Shown piece by piece: positions 1-10,169 of a stretch of 64,000 nt of DNA. The stretch is from Tetrastigma voinierianum (Eukaryota > Streptophyta > Magnoliopsida > Vitales > Vitaceae), in assembly GCA_016808115.1 (NCBI GenBank), contig JAEQBH010002431.1, forward strand, positions 62,001-126,000, in the 5' to 3' direction. Both the position numbers and the translations under genes were made by a program. How positions within the stretch are numbered: position 1 is the first letter of the stretch; every line of letters starts with the position of its first letter. Under the pieces are notes generated by a model. The model was not told the origin of the DNA. It made no database searches and saw only the letters and a program-made list of their open reading frames with translations.

Positions 1-2085
1 CAATGTACAATCTTCCCGACTCGCTCCCATGGTTGAGGTATTTGATGGGCTTATTGCTTTTAGGACAGAGGCTCAGTGACAGTGCAATATGTGACTTTTA
101 TCTCTGCCTTTTAGTGAGGGCCAGAGATTCCTTTCTTTATACAGCGCCACAGGCCCTGCAGTGATCAGTCTGCTCTTACCATAGGTCGTGGAAGGGGCCT
201 TATTTATTTGTTAGTGATCATAGCCAGAATATGATCTAACCAGCCAGGCGGCGCTCACAGGCGTTAAAGTGTGGACCCACCCGATAATCTTAATGAGTGT
301 TTACTCTGTTTTAAGGTATAACGCTGTGCATGTTGGTGAATATTTAGTTTAGCATTGTTCTCATGTTTCCAGGTGCTGGAAAGCTTGACCTTAGATGTCC
401 CAGAGATATGTGATCTGCCAGCGTTGGCGGAGTGTCTGCTAGATCACTACGAGGGAGGCGATAAGATCGGGCATTCTGCAGTCAGGTGAGATGCCGTTCT
501 CTTGCCCGACCCTTGCCTCCTTCGCCCGTAAGTCTCTCCCGTTGGGCTTCTCATTGCCTCAGTAGGGGAGAGATTTTGGTTCAGTTGGGAGCCTTTGTCC
601 GGAAGCCGGTGCGAAAGGAAAAATCAAGCTCTACTTGTGAGAAGATCGGCGGTTTAAACGAGAGTTGAAGCTGAGGCATCTCAGCGCCACATTCGAGAAA
701 TGGGTAAGTCTTGTCATATAATGGCCCAGAAACTCCCATAGTCGTGAGCTAAGTCGCCCTCAGCTGGCTGTGAAGCGAAAAATCTGGTGGTAGTTGAGCA
801 GTGGATTGGCGGTTATACTGTGCAGCAATTACGAAATCCACCGCCGGAGTGCTGGGCCTCACCGAAGAGGTGGAAGAGTTGAAGAAGAAAAATCCCAAAT
901 CGAAAATTGGCGAAGATGAGGACTCTTTAATAGCCCCGTCTTGAGACTCGCGCGACCTGATCTCGTCAGTCCTTAAGGATTCGACCCAGGAGGTCGAAGC
1001 GCGGTTGAAGTGAGGCTCGGCGCATCCGCGGGGGTTTTCGGCGATGTAATCCACGTAATGTCGGCAAATGTCATATCTTGTTCCATGATGATCCGTGTTG
1101 GATGTGACTTCTGCGTTTTGATATGCGAGGTAGCCACTCATTTGGAAAGGTGCGGCCAGATGCGCGAGGAAACTAAAGCAAGCATGTAAAAATGGCCGGA
1201 TCTATAAGCGAAGCGGCTCTCTGCCACGAAGACGGATGGCGCGAAGCGGGCGCGTAGCAGCTAAGGGAGGTGGAGAGACTTGTCAGTCTAAGATACTACG
1301 TCGGCTCGTTAACCAGTGAAAGTAGAGAGGATGTAAGTTCGAAATAAACGATGGCGATTGAAGGTGAGCTTGAAAGATCGGGGTGAACTCGGGTTCGCGA
1401 GTGATTTAGGTGAAAGCGAGGCGGTGAAGGCGCTGATGAAGCCGGTGGTTAGGGATGAGATCAGTATTACATCGAAGCTATTCTTGAAGAATCTCGAAGG
1501 CTAATCGCGCGGCGGCGACCCGATCATCAAGATCGCGTAAATGAAGCGGCTCGTCGCGAAGCCCTCGAGGCCCGGTGACGCGCTAGAGAGGTGGCTGCGT
1601 GATGAAGCCTCCAGAAGTAAGATTAGGTTGAGCGGGTGAATGAGGAGTGTCGGGGGCTGGCATTGGGGACCTTCGGCGTATGGCTTTGGTTGATCAGGGA
1701 TGAGTTTATTAGACAATTGAGGATCAAGCCGAGTGCTTAGTGAACTCACGGGTGGCTCGCTTTTCGTGAAGCCGTTCACGTATACGGACTTGGACTTGAC
1801 CGACGCAAGTGGCGGACGGGGAGATCTTTTATGAATTATTCCGAAAGGCTTGGGTGCACTCCTGATGAGGGCCCTCCCTCTTCCGTGCGTTCCTCCTGCG
1901 CGCTTAAGTTTCACCAGCCTGATCTCTGCTTTGATGTCGACTTTTATACTTTTCCTTTATGTACGCCTATTTCCTTTTGATGGGCCTGGGGCCCAAGACA
2001 TATGTTGTCCTCCTTTTAATAAATATTCATTTTTTTTTTATCGTTTGTGTTCATTTGGGGCATTTAAACACCCTTCATGAATCGT
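1..2085 (+). pseudogene. Degraded gag-like coding region of a plant retroelement
   Basis: No continuous frame exists, but the plus strand carries protein-like stretches in shifting frames. Near 170-215 a WKGPYLFVSD-type phrase resembles the gag-like 'plant transposon' proteins of Tat-type elements. At about 855-930 there is a charged, coiled-coil-like stretch (EEVEELKKKNPKSKIGEDED), followed at 965-1015 by VLKDSTQEVEARLK in another frame. At 1730-1885 a C-terminal-looking piece ends in a proline/serine-rich tail. A T-rich, AATAAA-containing region follows (2015-2040), as expected downstream of a gag gene. Minus-strand open frames at 749-1141 and 1501-1914 are shadows. The family assignment rests on remembered sequence style only. 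A decayed host gene is possible. Confidence 0.35.
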
Positions 2086-2269
2086 ATGGCTTGAATTGAA
2101 GTGAGTTGAAATTAAGCTTCGTGGCCCGAGTCATTGGGAGCTTAGTCAAAATTTAGCTTGTTCGGCTGAATGAGTTCTAAAGGCTGTCTGGCTATGCATG
2201 GAACCTCGTCAATTAATTTCTTGGTCTCAGATTGATTGTCTCCCACTGAGTTATTCACGTTCGAATTTG

Positions 2270-2640
2270 CATGACTTATTTTGGGAGGGCTCGTCGATCT
2301 GTTTCTTGATCTCTATCGGCTAACTTGTATGAGTCGGGCGATTCTGTTGCATGACTTGTTTTGGGAGGGCTCGTCGATGCGGGCTGCGATCTCTATCAGT
2401 GGCTTGTATGGTAGGCTGACAGTTCCTTTAGAACGACCTCTTTTGTTTGAGGAATTCGTCGATCTGTTCTGTGTTGATCTCCATCGGTGACTTGTATGGT
2501 AGAGATTGATTATAGGTTGCATGACTACTTTTGGTGAGAGTCCGTCGATGCGAAGTTTCTTGATCTCCATTCGGTAACTTGTATGGCGTAGGAGGCTGAT
2601 TCTTTAAGTTGCATGTGAGCTACTTTTAGCGTGGAGTCGT
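2270..2640. repeat. Tandem repeat, ~80-90 bp unit, about 4.5 copies
   Basis: The phrase CATGACTT(A/G)TTTTGGGAGG recurs at 2270 and 2350, in altered form near 2431, at 2520 (CATGACTACTTTTGG) and near 2611. Each unit continues with a TCGTCGAT phrase, then GATCTC(T/C)AT(C)GG and ACTTGTATG. Divergence is highest in the third copy. The array sits just downstream of the gag-like region, a place where Tat-type plant retroelements often carry tandem repeats (inference). Confidence 0.8.
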
Positions 2641-2649
2641 CGGTCATTG

Positions 2650-2895
2650 TGGGAAGAGCTTCGTCGATGTGAATAGTTGGGTGGGGCTCGTCCGCATTGG
2701 TGATCTGGGAGGAGCTCGTCCATCTGAGAATTGATGGGAAAAACTGCGTCAGTCACGAATATGTTGGGTTAGAGCTCGTCCATGTGAGTTCTTTGGGAGG
2801 AGCTCGTCTGTGCGAGATGATGGAAAGAGCTCGTCGGTCTGAATGGTTGGGTGGGAGCGCTCGTCCATGTGAGCTATTTGGGAGGGCTCTTCAAA
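2650..2895. repeat. Short-period tandem repeat with GAGCTCGTC core (~28 bp)
   Basis: About nine units follow the 80-bp array directly. The core GGGAGGAGCTCGTC(C/G)AT or a variant starts near 2650, 2682, 2708, 2737, 2768, 2796, 2824, 2851 and 2880. The core is shared with the longer unit upstream (GGGAGGGCTCGTCGAT), so this is a second-tier amplification of a subsegment. Open frames across it are by-products of the repeat. Confidence 0.8.
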
Positions 2896-3612
2896 TGGCT
2901 AGTCTTTAAGAAGAGTGACTGTACCGGGAATCCTTGAGGTATAGCGGCATGCCTTATGACATTATCTTTAGACAGATTTCACCTTCTTTAATAGAAGGTA
3001 TGCTACTAATTTGTTCTCACAATTCTTATTTTAATGATCCTTTCCTTGTTCATTTACTTCCCATGTTTTCATTATGTGCATATGTAGTTAAAACACTACT
3101 GCAACTGGACTGTGTAAGCATCGAAGGCTGTCGGAAGGCTTATGATTGTCGAAACCTTTGTTGAAACATACATTTGCATTATCTTGTTATGATTTTCTCA
3201 ACCTTGACATTATCTTGTTAATTACCTCTGAAGCGTATAGCGTCCTCAGTGGGGTGATTATCAGGCCAGAGGCATGACAGTCTAACTCAACAGAGAGGAT
3301 TGAATCTTTTGGTAGATCCTTTGCCGGATTAGTGACCTTATGCTAATTTTATCTGAAATTTATCGACTTGGTAGTACGGTTTATTGGTGTTCAATTTTGC
3401 ATTAGGCATATGAAACATAGAATAAAGAAGTAAAAGACAGTGTAGTAAGAAGATATCAAGATTAGTCTTATTGTTTGTTTTGAGTGTTAGGATAGAGCAG
3501 AGCAGATTAAGAGAATCTTTAAAGATTGGTTAAGGAACCTTGTAAGACATAGATCTATTTATTTAGATTTAGATTTCATTCATGGGTTTAAGCAAGATAT
3601 ATAAAGGGACCT
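2896..3612. other. Unassigned AT-rich spacer
   Basis: No coding similarity recognised. A TATATAAAGGG motif lies at about 3596-3608, immediately before the LTR-like start at 3613, but there is no other evidence that it is a promoter. Confidence 0.4.
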
Positions 3613-4904
3613 TGTAATGACCCGTACCAAATAATACAAGTTTGAAACGTGTTTGACCAAGTTTGATTAAGTTTGACCAAAGAAGTTAGTAGGTTTGTAT
3701 GCGGCAGCTTAGGTTTGACCCGACAACAGTGGGTTGACGAAGTTGACTTTTCAAGAATGAATAATTTTGGATGACTAAGGCACCATTTCGTAGGCCTGCG
3801 TCGTCACGAGTTCATAGACGGGCGGAGCGTCCACGGTCAGACTTACGGATAAAATTCTGACTATTGAAAGTTCCAGCAGTAGCACTTTGCTCGGTGTCGA
3901 ATTACGCTGTGGGATTTTTACGAAATCGACCCTAGACCCTATAAACATAGTTTGATTCCAAATGAAACCTAGCCCCCAGAACACCTTTAAACTCAAAAGC
4001 ACAGAGGCTCTCTAGCCAAGGGCCGAGTTGGACCTTTTGCTCGTTGGAGCGTGAGAGATCCCGGACTGAGACCAGGCCTGCCGCCACCACAAAGCTACAC
4101 GCGCGAACAGGAGGTCACGCGACCATCAGCCGATCCATGCCGACTGAAATTACGCCCCCTTGACCGTAAGCCGGATAGCTGCCGGATCCGGATGGCCCGG
4201 CCCGCGTGGCGATACCGTGATCACCGGGTACATTCTTGGCTTTTCGGCCATTTAAGCCACCCGTAAGCTCCTTTCCGCCCTTTTTGGACCCGTGAACTCA
4301 TTCCTTGGTCCCTTTTGCGGTCGCACCGTTTGGAAGTTACAAAGCGAAATCTAGAAGATGATCAGGGTTTTAAAAGCCACCCACGAAACTCTTGTTGGAC
4401 CCGAGGTAATGGTACGATGAGTTCACAGTCTCTTGGAGCTTTCCATTGTCTGTCTTGTAAATTTTGGGCTGTCGTTTGGTTAGTTTCAATTTTTGATTTG
4501 TTTAGGAAATTACAGTCGGGGCTGAAATAGAGTACCGATTGGTGAATTTGTGAAATTGAAGTTGTAGTAGTGCAATTGGATGTTTTAGAATTATTGGACG
4601 GAGTTCAATTTGAGAGATTAGCTCCGAATTTGAAAAGCTGATTTTGAAATTATCGAGATTTATAGGGCTGCTTGTGGCGTGTTTATCGAGTCAGATTATG
4701 ATGATTCTCATAGTTAAAAGTTGTCCCAAGGCCTTAGGAGGCGTTCGATATCGTTGGTTCTAAATTTATTGGAGCCTAAGTGGTATTTTATTTGCTGTCT
4801 GACCATTCAGCGGGTAGGAGACGATCCCTACGGGAAACGGGCGAAACATCCTATGAATGGCGAATTGGTTTATATGTTTTTGAAAATGCTTTGGGGTATT
4901 ATTA

Positions 4905-5010
<106 letters not shown>

Positions 5011-5589
5011 GTTTGTTATTTCATATATACTGTTTTGATCAAATGGTTGGTTGCATATAAATGTGGTTATCGGTCTTATATAAAACAAGTTATCATTTCA
5101 TATGAAATTTTGTCAACATTTTCACTGTTTGGAAGTTGTATTGGTTTCTTGGATGATTCTTAATTGTTTTAGATATTTTGAGCCGCGATTGGTTTTGTAA
5201 ACTCCTTGAAATTATTATTTATCGAATGGATGCTTAAATATATGTGTCTAATAAATGGTTAAGGAATATGATCATTGAGGTATTGTTCAAATTTCGGCAA
5301 TAGTTAGGAAACTTAAGATCTTCTTCAATGTAGTTGATTGAGTTGTGGAGGAGTAAAGTGTAAATTCTTAACCTAAGATACGGTGGCGTTGGAAAGGCAC
5401 CACGCGATGGAAGTAAGGACATTGAGTTGGAGGTTATGGGTGATGTACCATATTGTCTGGAGTTGTGTTTGATGATTATATTGTAGTGCATTGGGATTGC
5501 CGCGATTATTAGCCATTGATGTTGGTTTTATCGCGGTTATAGTAATTCCGCGGCGACGAGGTCGGGTTTACCTACGGTTTAGTAGTTGC

Positions 5590-5885
5590 CGCGTTCGCCG
5601 TGGTCGGTTTTGTCGAAGCGGTTTGTGATGCAGGTTTTTCCATGGTGGCGGTCGGTTTGGCGAAGCGGTTTGGTATTACGGGTTTTGCCCGCGGTGGGCG
5701 TGAGGTGGTTTGACTCGACAGGTTTGGTATTACGGGTTTTTGCCATGAGTGGGGTCGGTTTGACGCGACGGTTTGGTGATACGGGTTTTTGCCGCGATGG
5801 CGTGAGGTCGGTTTGACCAAGCGGTTTGGTGATACGGGTTTTATTGCTGTGGCGTGAAGGTCGGGTTTCGCAAACGGTTTTAGGA
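5590..5885. repeat. Tandem repeat, ~52 bp unit, 5-6 copies
   Basis: The phrase GGTTTGGT(G/A)(A/T)TACGGGTTTTTG recurs about every 50-55 bp (near 5665, 5720, 5770 and 5822), with a diverged first copy near 5615. Each is followed by a variable GC-rich stretch and GGTCGGTTTGAC. The last unit grades into CGGTTTTAGGATGG, which is echoed at about 5951. It lies inside the LTR-like unit. Confidence 0.75.
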
Positions 5886-6650
5886 TGGATACATGGTATA
5901 TGGTCTGATGTTGATTAGATGCTACGGTGTTGTGAGGTGAGCTTCGCAGACGGTTTAGGATGGGTATATGGTATGGTTACATCGTTAATTATTATGTCGT
6001 ATGAAACATCGTTAGTGTATATAGTGTAATTTTATGTCGTAGGTGCATATGGTATGGTACATAAGTTGATTTATGTGATGCGGTGTTACATTGTTGGTTA
6101 AGGTAAGGCATACTTAGCACAGCAGTTATAATTGTGTATTTTCCATGATTAATTGTACAACATGACGTTTATATGTTTTATGCATCAAATAACTATGTGA
6201 TGAACTATTTCAGGTTATAAGGTTCTTGATAATGAAGTCAGTTAAATTATTGAGCATGACTTTCTTATTGTTGGGTTTTGGTAAAGTTGGGTTTTGTGAA
6301 ATGTTTGCTAAACGGGGAACCTTACAAAGGTGGAGCGTGAGTCTTGAGAAGGCAGAGATGTTTAAGAAAATTAAAGCATTATTTTAAGCTATAAATTATC
6401 TTTCTTTCGGTGAGATTTATTCTCACGTTTCGTTGTTTAAATCTGTTCACTAGGTCCCACAGGCGAGTTCGTGGCCTCTGCAAGCGGTCAGCCAGCGCTA
6501 GTTCTATGACGGTACATGGTACTCTACCCGTCCATGTCTTAGTTGTTGGACTGTTATTTTTATCTTGTAACACTAATTGCCAAATACTCTTACAGATGTC
6601 TCCATTTAGTATTAAGCTCATATGAGTCTATTATGTATGTTTATTAGTTA

Positions 6651-7643
6651 TGAATGCTGCATTTGGATGGACAGTTTGTGGTTTGTATATATATTGAGGT
6701 ATTGTAGTGTTTGCATGTATTTACTTCTCTCTTTTAGAGTGGGGCCCTTTGTGCATTCCTGAGATTGTACAATGGGACTCAACCACTGGCCAGAACACTG
6801 AGTACCTGAAGGAGTATCAAGATCAGTCTGTCAGAGACCTACCCACTTCTTGTTCCTTAATATACTTCCTGGTATTAAGGTTGCTAATTTCAAGCACCAA
6901 CCAACGGCATGCTAATACTTTCTTTTTATTGTTTTTTAGATCTTGGGCCTTTCTACTTGGATGCTTTATGAGATTAATAAATAATTGTTGATCTTGTGTA
7001 TATTCCTTGACATTTAGTCCGGTAGATACTATAATCACTTGATAGATCTTGTCATTATTATAGTTAGGTTGAATGAGCCCTTGATACCCTTTGTAGATTC
7101 TTTTACTATAATCACATTTGTTCTTATGATCGTTTTTAATTATGAACACCTTTGGCTCATAATCCTAGTCAAATGTGACCTAGAATGTAGACTCACCCAT
7201 GGTTAAAGGACTGATTGTTGTTAATCTAGTTTTCCATACTTACTTTTCTAAAAAAAAGGTGTTACTTTAGTTCTATGACTTTTTAAAATCTTGATGACAA
7301 ATACTAATGGTCATTGCATCTAGTTGCTTTTTATCCTGTTAGCGTCAGCGGATGAATAATGCACTTAAAGAAATTCTTTAGACCATTTGAGCATAAGCTC
7401 CATTATCAAGCTACGTTTTCTCCTTTGCATACTCTGTAATTTAATTCCTTTCCTTTTTACTTGCCAAATTTTGTTGTATAAAGGTGGGTGTTGGAATGAA
7501 AGATTTCCCTCGTGTTTGAGAAAAAGAAAGTGCCTAGGTCTTGATAGCCATACACATACAGATTCCCTCTCTTTTATGGCAACTTGATGGGCAATGGTGT
7601 GATTCCAATCATGTATATTCCTTCAACTTGTAGAACTTATTAG
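6651..7643. other. Unassigned; exon-like stretch only
   Basis: A pyrimidine tract ending CTCTCTTTTAG at about 6738 precedes a non-repetitive stretch (about 6739-6860) that could once have been an exon. No protein family is recognised, and the surrounding ORFs are short. The 7636-7643 octamer CTTATTAG is the left target duplication of the next element. Confidence 0.3.
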
Positions 7644-9749
7644 CAGGCCCGGCCCTGGGGCAGGAGCAGGAGAACAACTGCTGGGGCCCCTGTAGGGACC
7701 CAACTATAATAATATAATACTAATATTATATTAATGATATATAATATGTTAATATTTTTATTTCTTTTATTTTACTTCTCTCTCTCAACAGGTCTTATGA
7801 CATCACTGTCAAAATATGTGTATTCCTCAAAAACCTGCACGCTAAACAATCTGCATCTTTTCACATGCACTGAGAGTAAAGATGCCAAAGGGCTGCAGAA
7901 TAACCCAAAAGAAACTAATGCAGCATCAAAGAATGGGTGGCCACATGAAGACCCTGTTCCAAGGTAGAATCAATTTTTGAGTTTTATGTTTTTCTGTCAC
8001 TGTTTTTATACTATTCTATTACTCTATGCATCTTATTTGTCAAGGTGATTAAGCTAATCCCTGAATAACTGGTGCCTCGTATGGTCTTGAGGTTCAAAAT
8101 TTTGGACTTGTTTGTTCTATGTCTTTAGAAACTTGTTGTTGATAACGAGTTTTAAAAGGGATAGCAGTATTTTGGTATTACCTACAGAGATTTAAATGAA
8201 TTACCCAGATTTAGTGGTTTTGTCATTTTGAATACTTTCAGATTGGTTAATCACCATATTTTGAAAAAAAAAAAAAAGTTTTTAGTATGAAGCCCAAAAT
8301 AGTCTCTATATACGTTTTTTTTTCTTTTTTTTTTTTTTCATTTTCTCTTTCAAAAAACTCCCTAAGATTTTTAAAAATCAATCATCATTAGATAACTTCA
8401 AATTTTCTATCATAAGTAGGCAGGAATGTTCAAATACGTCCCGGAAGTGATGACTGAATTTAATTTAATTTTCAATAAGATTTATTATTCTTGTTTCAAA
8501 TTTTAATTTTATATATTAAGGAGATACCTATGAACGAATTTAGTGAACTTATTAAAAAGTGAAGAAAAGAAATGGGAATATTCAATCAAGTTGGAGGATT
8601 CACTGAGATTTTCCAAGTTTTGCCAATTATTTTCACACAGCCATATGATGGAAAAGAAGGTAAACTAATCAAATTGATTTAAATTTCGCATTAAGAAGTT
8701 GAATCATGAATTAATTTTACCGTTTGCAAATATCACTTTAGAAGTTTGTAATTACTGAGAGCATCATACAATAGTTGTACCTATATTTCTTAATTTTTTA
8801 TGTAATAAGACAATAATTAGATTGAAAAAAATGTAACTTGTAGAGCAAAACATTTCTATACTACTACACCCAGTTCACATTTCACAATCTTTTAATTCTA
8901 CTAGTATCATCTTTTTTATGTTACGATTCACCATTACTTTTATTCTAAATGAAATAGCATCACAGACGAAAAAGATAAACTTGTACCACTTGCCTAATAT
9001 ATGCCCACAAAATACAAACGCTAGCTCTGTTTATTTCTCTATATCATGATTTGAGGATCCCATTCCAAGAGTAAAATTTATAGTTTTTTGTGTGTCTTTA
9101 TGTCACTATTTCTGTATTGTTTCCAGTCATAGTGGGTTGGGCACTTTAACTTTATTCAGTGGCTGGTGATTTTGTAAATTTAAGCCTGCAACTTATGAAG
9201 TTCCCACCACACAGCTATCGTGATCATCTAATAACGGAAGGAAGTAATGGCTCTCTTCAAATCTATGACCTTCCATTAGTAAAGACGTATTCTTTTTCCT
9301 TTGCTTTTCTTCTGCTTCCTTAGAAACTTACTATAGAAAGAGACAGAAAAGGCCCCTTCTCTTCAGTTTCATCTTGTTCATGCATGTTCCTTTGAGACCT
9401 CGTCATGGATGTGTATCTTACAGTTCAACAACGGCATGATCCATTGAGATATGATAGTACATCTAAGCATCCCCAATCATGACGTAAAGAGGACCAAATT
9501 TAGGAGCAGTTGAATTTTGTGTATCAATTCTTCTTGATGTGGTGACTGTTTTTCTTACTGCATATATTTTGTCTGGATCTTTAAGGCTTCAAATTTTGAT
9601 TTGGCAAAGGATTTGAAGGCTTTTTAAGATAAGAGTATGATTTTGGCAAACTAAATTCTGGCGTTTTTTATTATATCTGGCAGGCTTTAATTATATACGT
9701 TAAGTACTGTACATTCTTGTGGAAATAAAATATCAGGACCGGCCCCCTG
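7644..9749. mobile_element. Non-autonomous hAT-like DNA transposon, ~2.1 kb
   Basis: The left end reads CAGGCCCGGCCCTGGGG. The right end, read on the minus strand, is CAGGGGGCCGGTCCTG, giving an imperfect ~16-bp terminal inverted repeat of the CAGGG..GGCCCTG type found in plant hAT elements. Directly outside are CTTATTAG (7636-7643) and CTTATTAA (9750-9757), an 8-bp duplication with one mismatch, the length typical of hAT insertions. The interior is AT-rich with no transposase reading frame, so it must have moved with help in trans. It carries an exon-like insert at 7792-7963. Confidence 0.75.
7792..7963 (+). pseudogene. Exon-like sequence inside the hAT element
   Basis: A strong polypyrimidine tract ending CTCTCTCTCAACAG stops at 7791. 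The following 172 bp are open in one frame, reading from LMTSLSKYVYSSKT through a Lys/Asn-rich middle to GWPHEDPVP, and end at AAG before GTAGAA, a good donor site. This is the picture of an internal exon. The protein is not recognised. Because it lies within the terminal inverted repeats, it is best read as host gene sequence captured by the transposon. Chance open sequence with splice-like flanks is the alternative. Confidence 0.45.
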
Positions 9750-10048
9750 CTTATTAACCACTGTATTAATTTGCTAAGAATAGTGAAATCAAAGATGTGA
9801 ACTAGTTGACCTTAAACAAGGCATGAGAGTGAGGCAGCAGGCACAATCTGATTTTCTACAAGTCTCAAAAAAAGGCCTCAAGATCATCTTTAGCCGTTTA
9901 ATAAACCTTGGTCCCACTCTTTTTTTGATGTATTCATGTTTTTTTAGGAACTTAATTTGGTTGTCCTTGTAGTGCTTATTAATTATCAAATGTTTCTGAT
10001 GGATCCAAAATTTGTGATCATTTGATTGTTTTTTGGCTTGGTACAGAG

Positions 10049-10168
10049 ACAGGTGAAGAGGAAGCCAAGGGAGGACAAGTGATTCCGGAATCTGTGTTGA
10101 AGAAACAGAAGAGGAATGAGAATAGTGCTGAGAATCGGAAGCTGATTTACAGTAGGGCAAAGCTCATG
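10049..10168 (+). pseudogene. RPL7: Fragment of cytosolic ribosomal protein L7 (60S), N-terminal region
   Basis: The frame reads TGEEEAKGG, then VIPESVLKKQKRNE, then AENRKLIYSRAK, which matches the N-terminal, basic region of plant 60S protein uL30/L7. L7 proteins normally have about 17-20 residues (a WALAKK-type helix) between the NE and AENRK segments. Here they are missing, so this is an in-frame internal deletion. The expected initiator Met is ACA (Thr). After the AK the frame leaves L7 and stops at about 10208, and none of the downstream L7 body is found nearby. An AG acceptor-like site (TTGGTACAG) lies just before it. It is a dead gene fragment, probably moved by a transposon or a remnant of a duplicated locus. 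Upstream codons of this frame (10022-10048) are not L7. Confidence 0.72.
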
Positions 10169-10169
10169 A

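Noticed and set aside
749..1141. 130-aa minus-strand ORF
   Set aside because: It lies opposite the gag-like plus-strand frames and has no recognisable domain.
2650..2895. Possible CRISPR-like array (regular ~28-bp spacing)
   Set aside because: Units are contiguous and degenerate with no unique spacers, and the genome is a plant.
5572..5820. ORF with repeated KPVIPN-like peptides
   Set aside because: The peptide repeat simply reflects the 52-bp DNA tandem array and breaks at its edge.
9789..10160. 123-aa minus-strand ORF
   Set aside because: It overlaps the L7 fragment on the other strand and has biased composition. Treated as a shadow.
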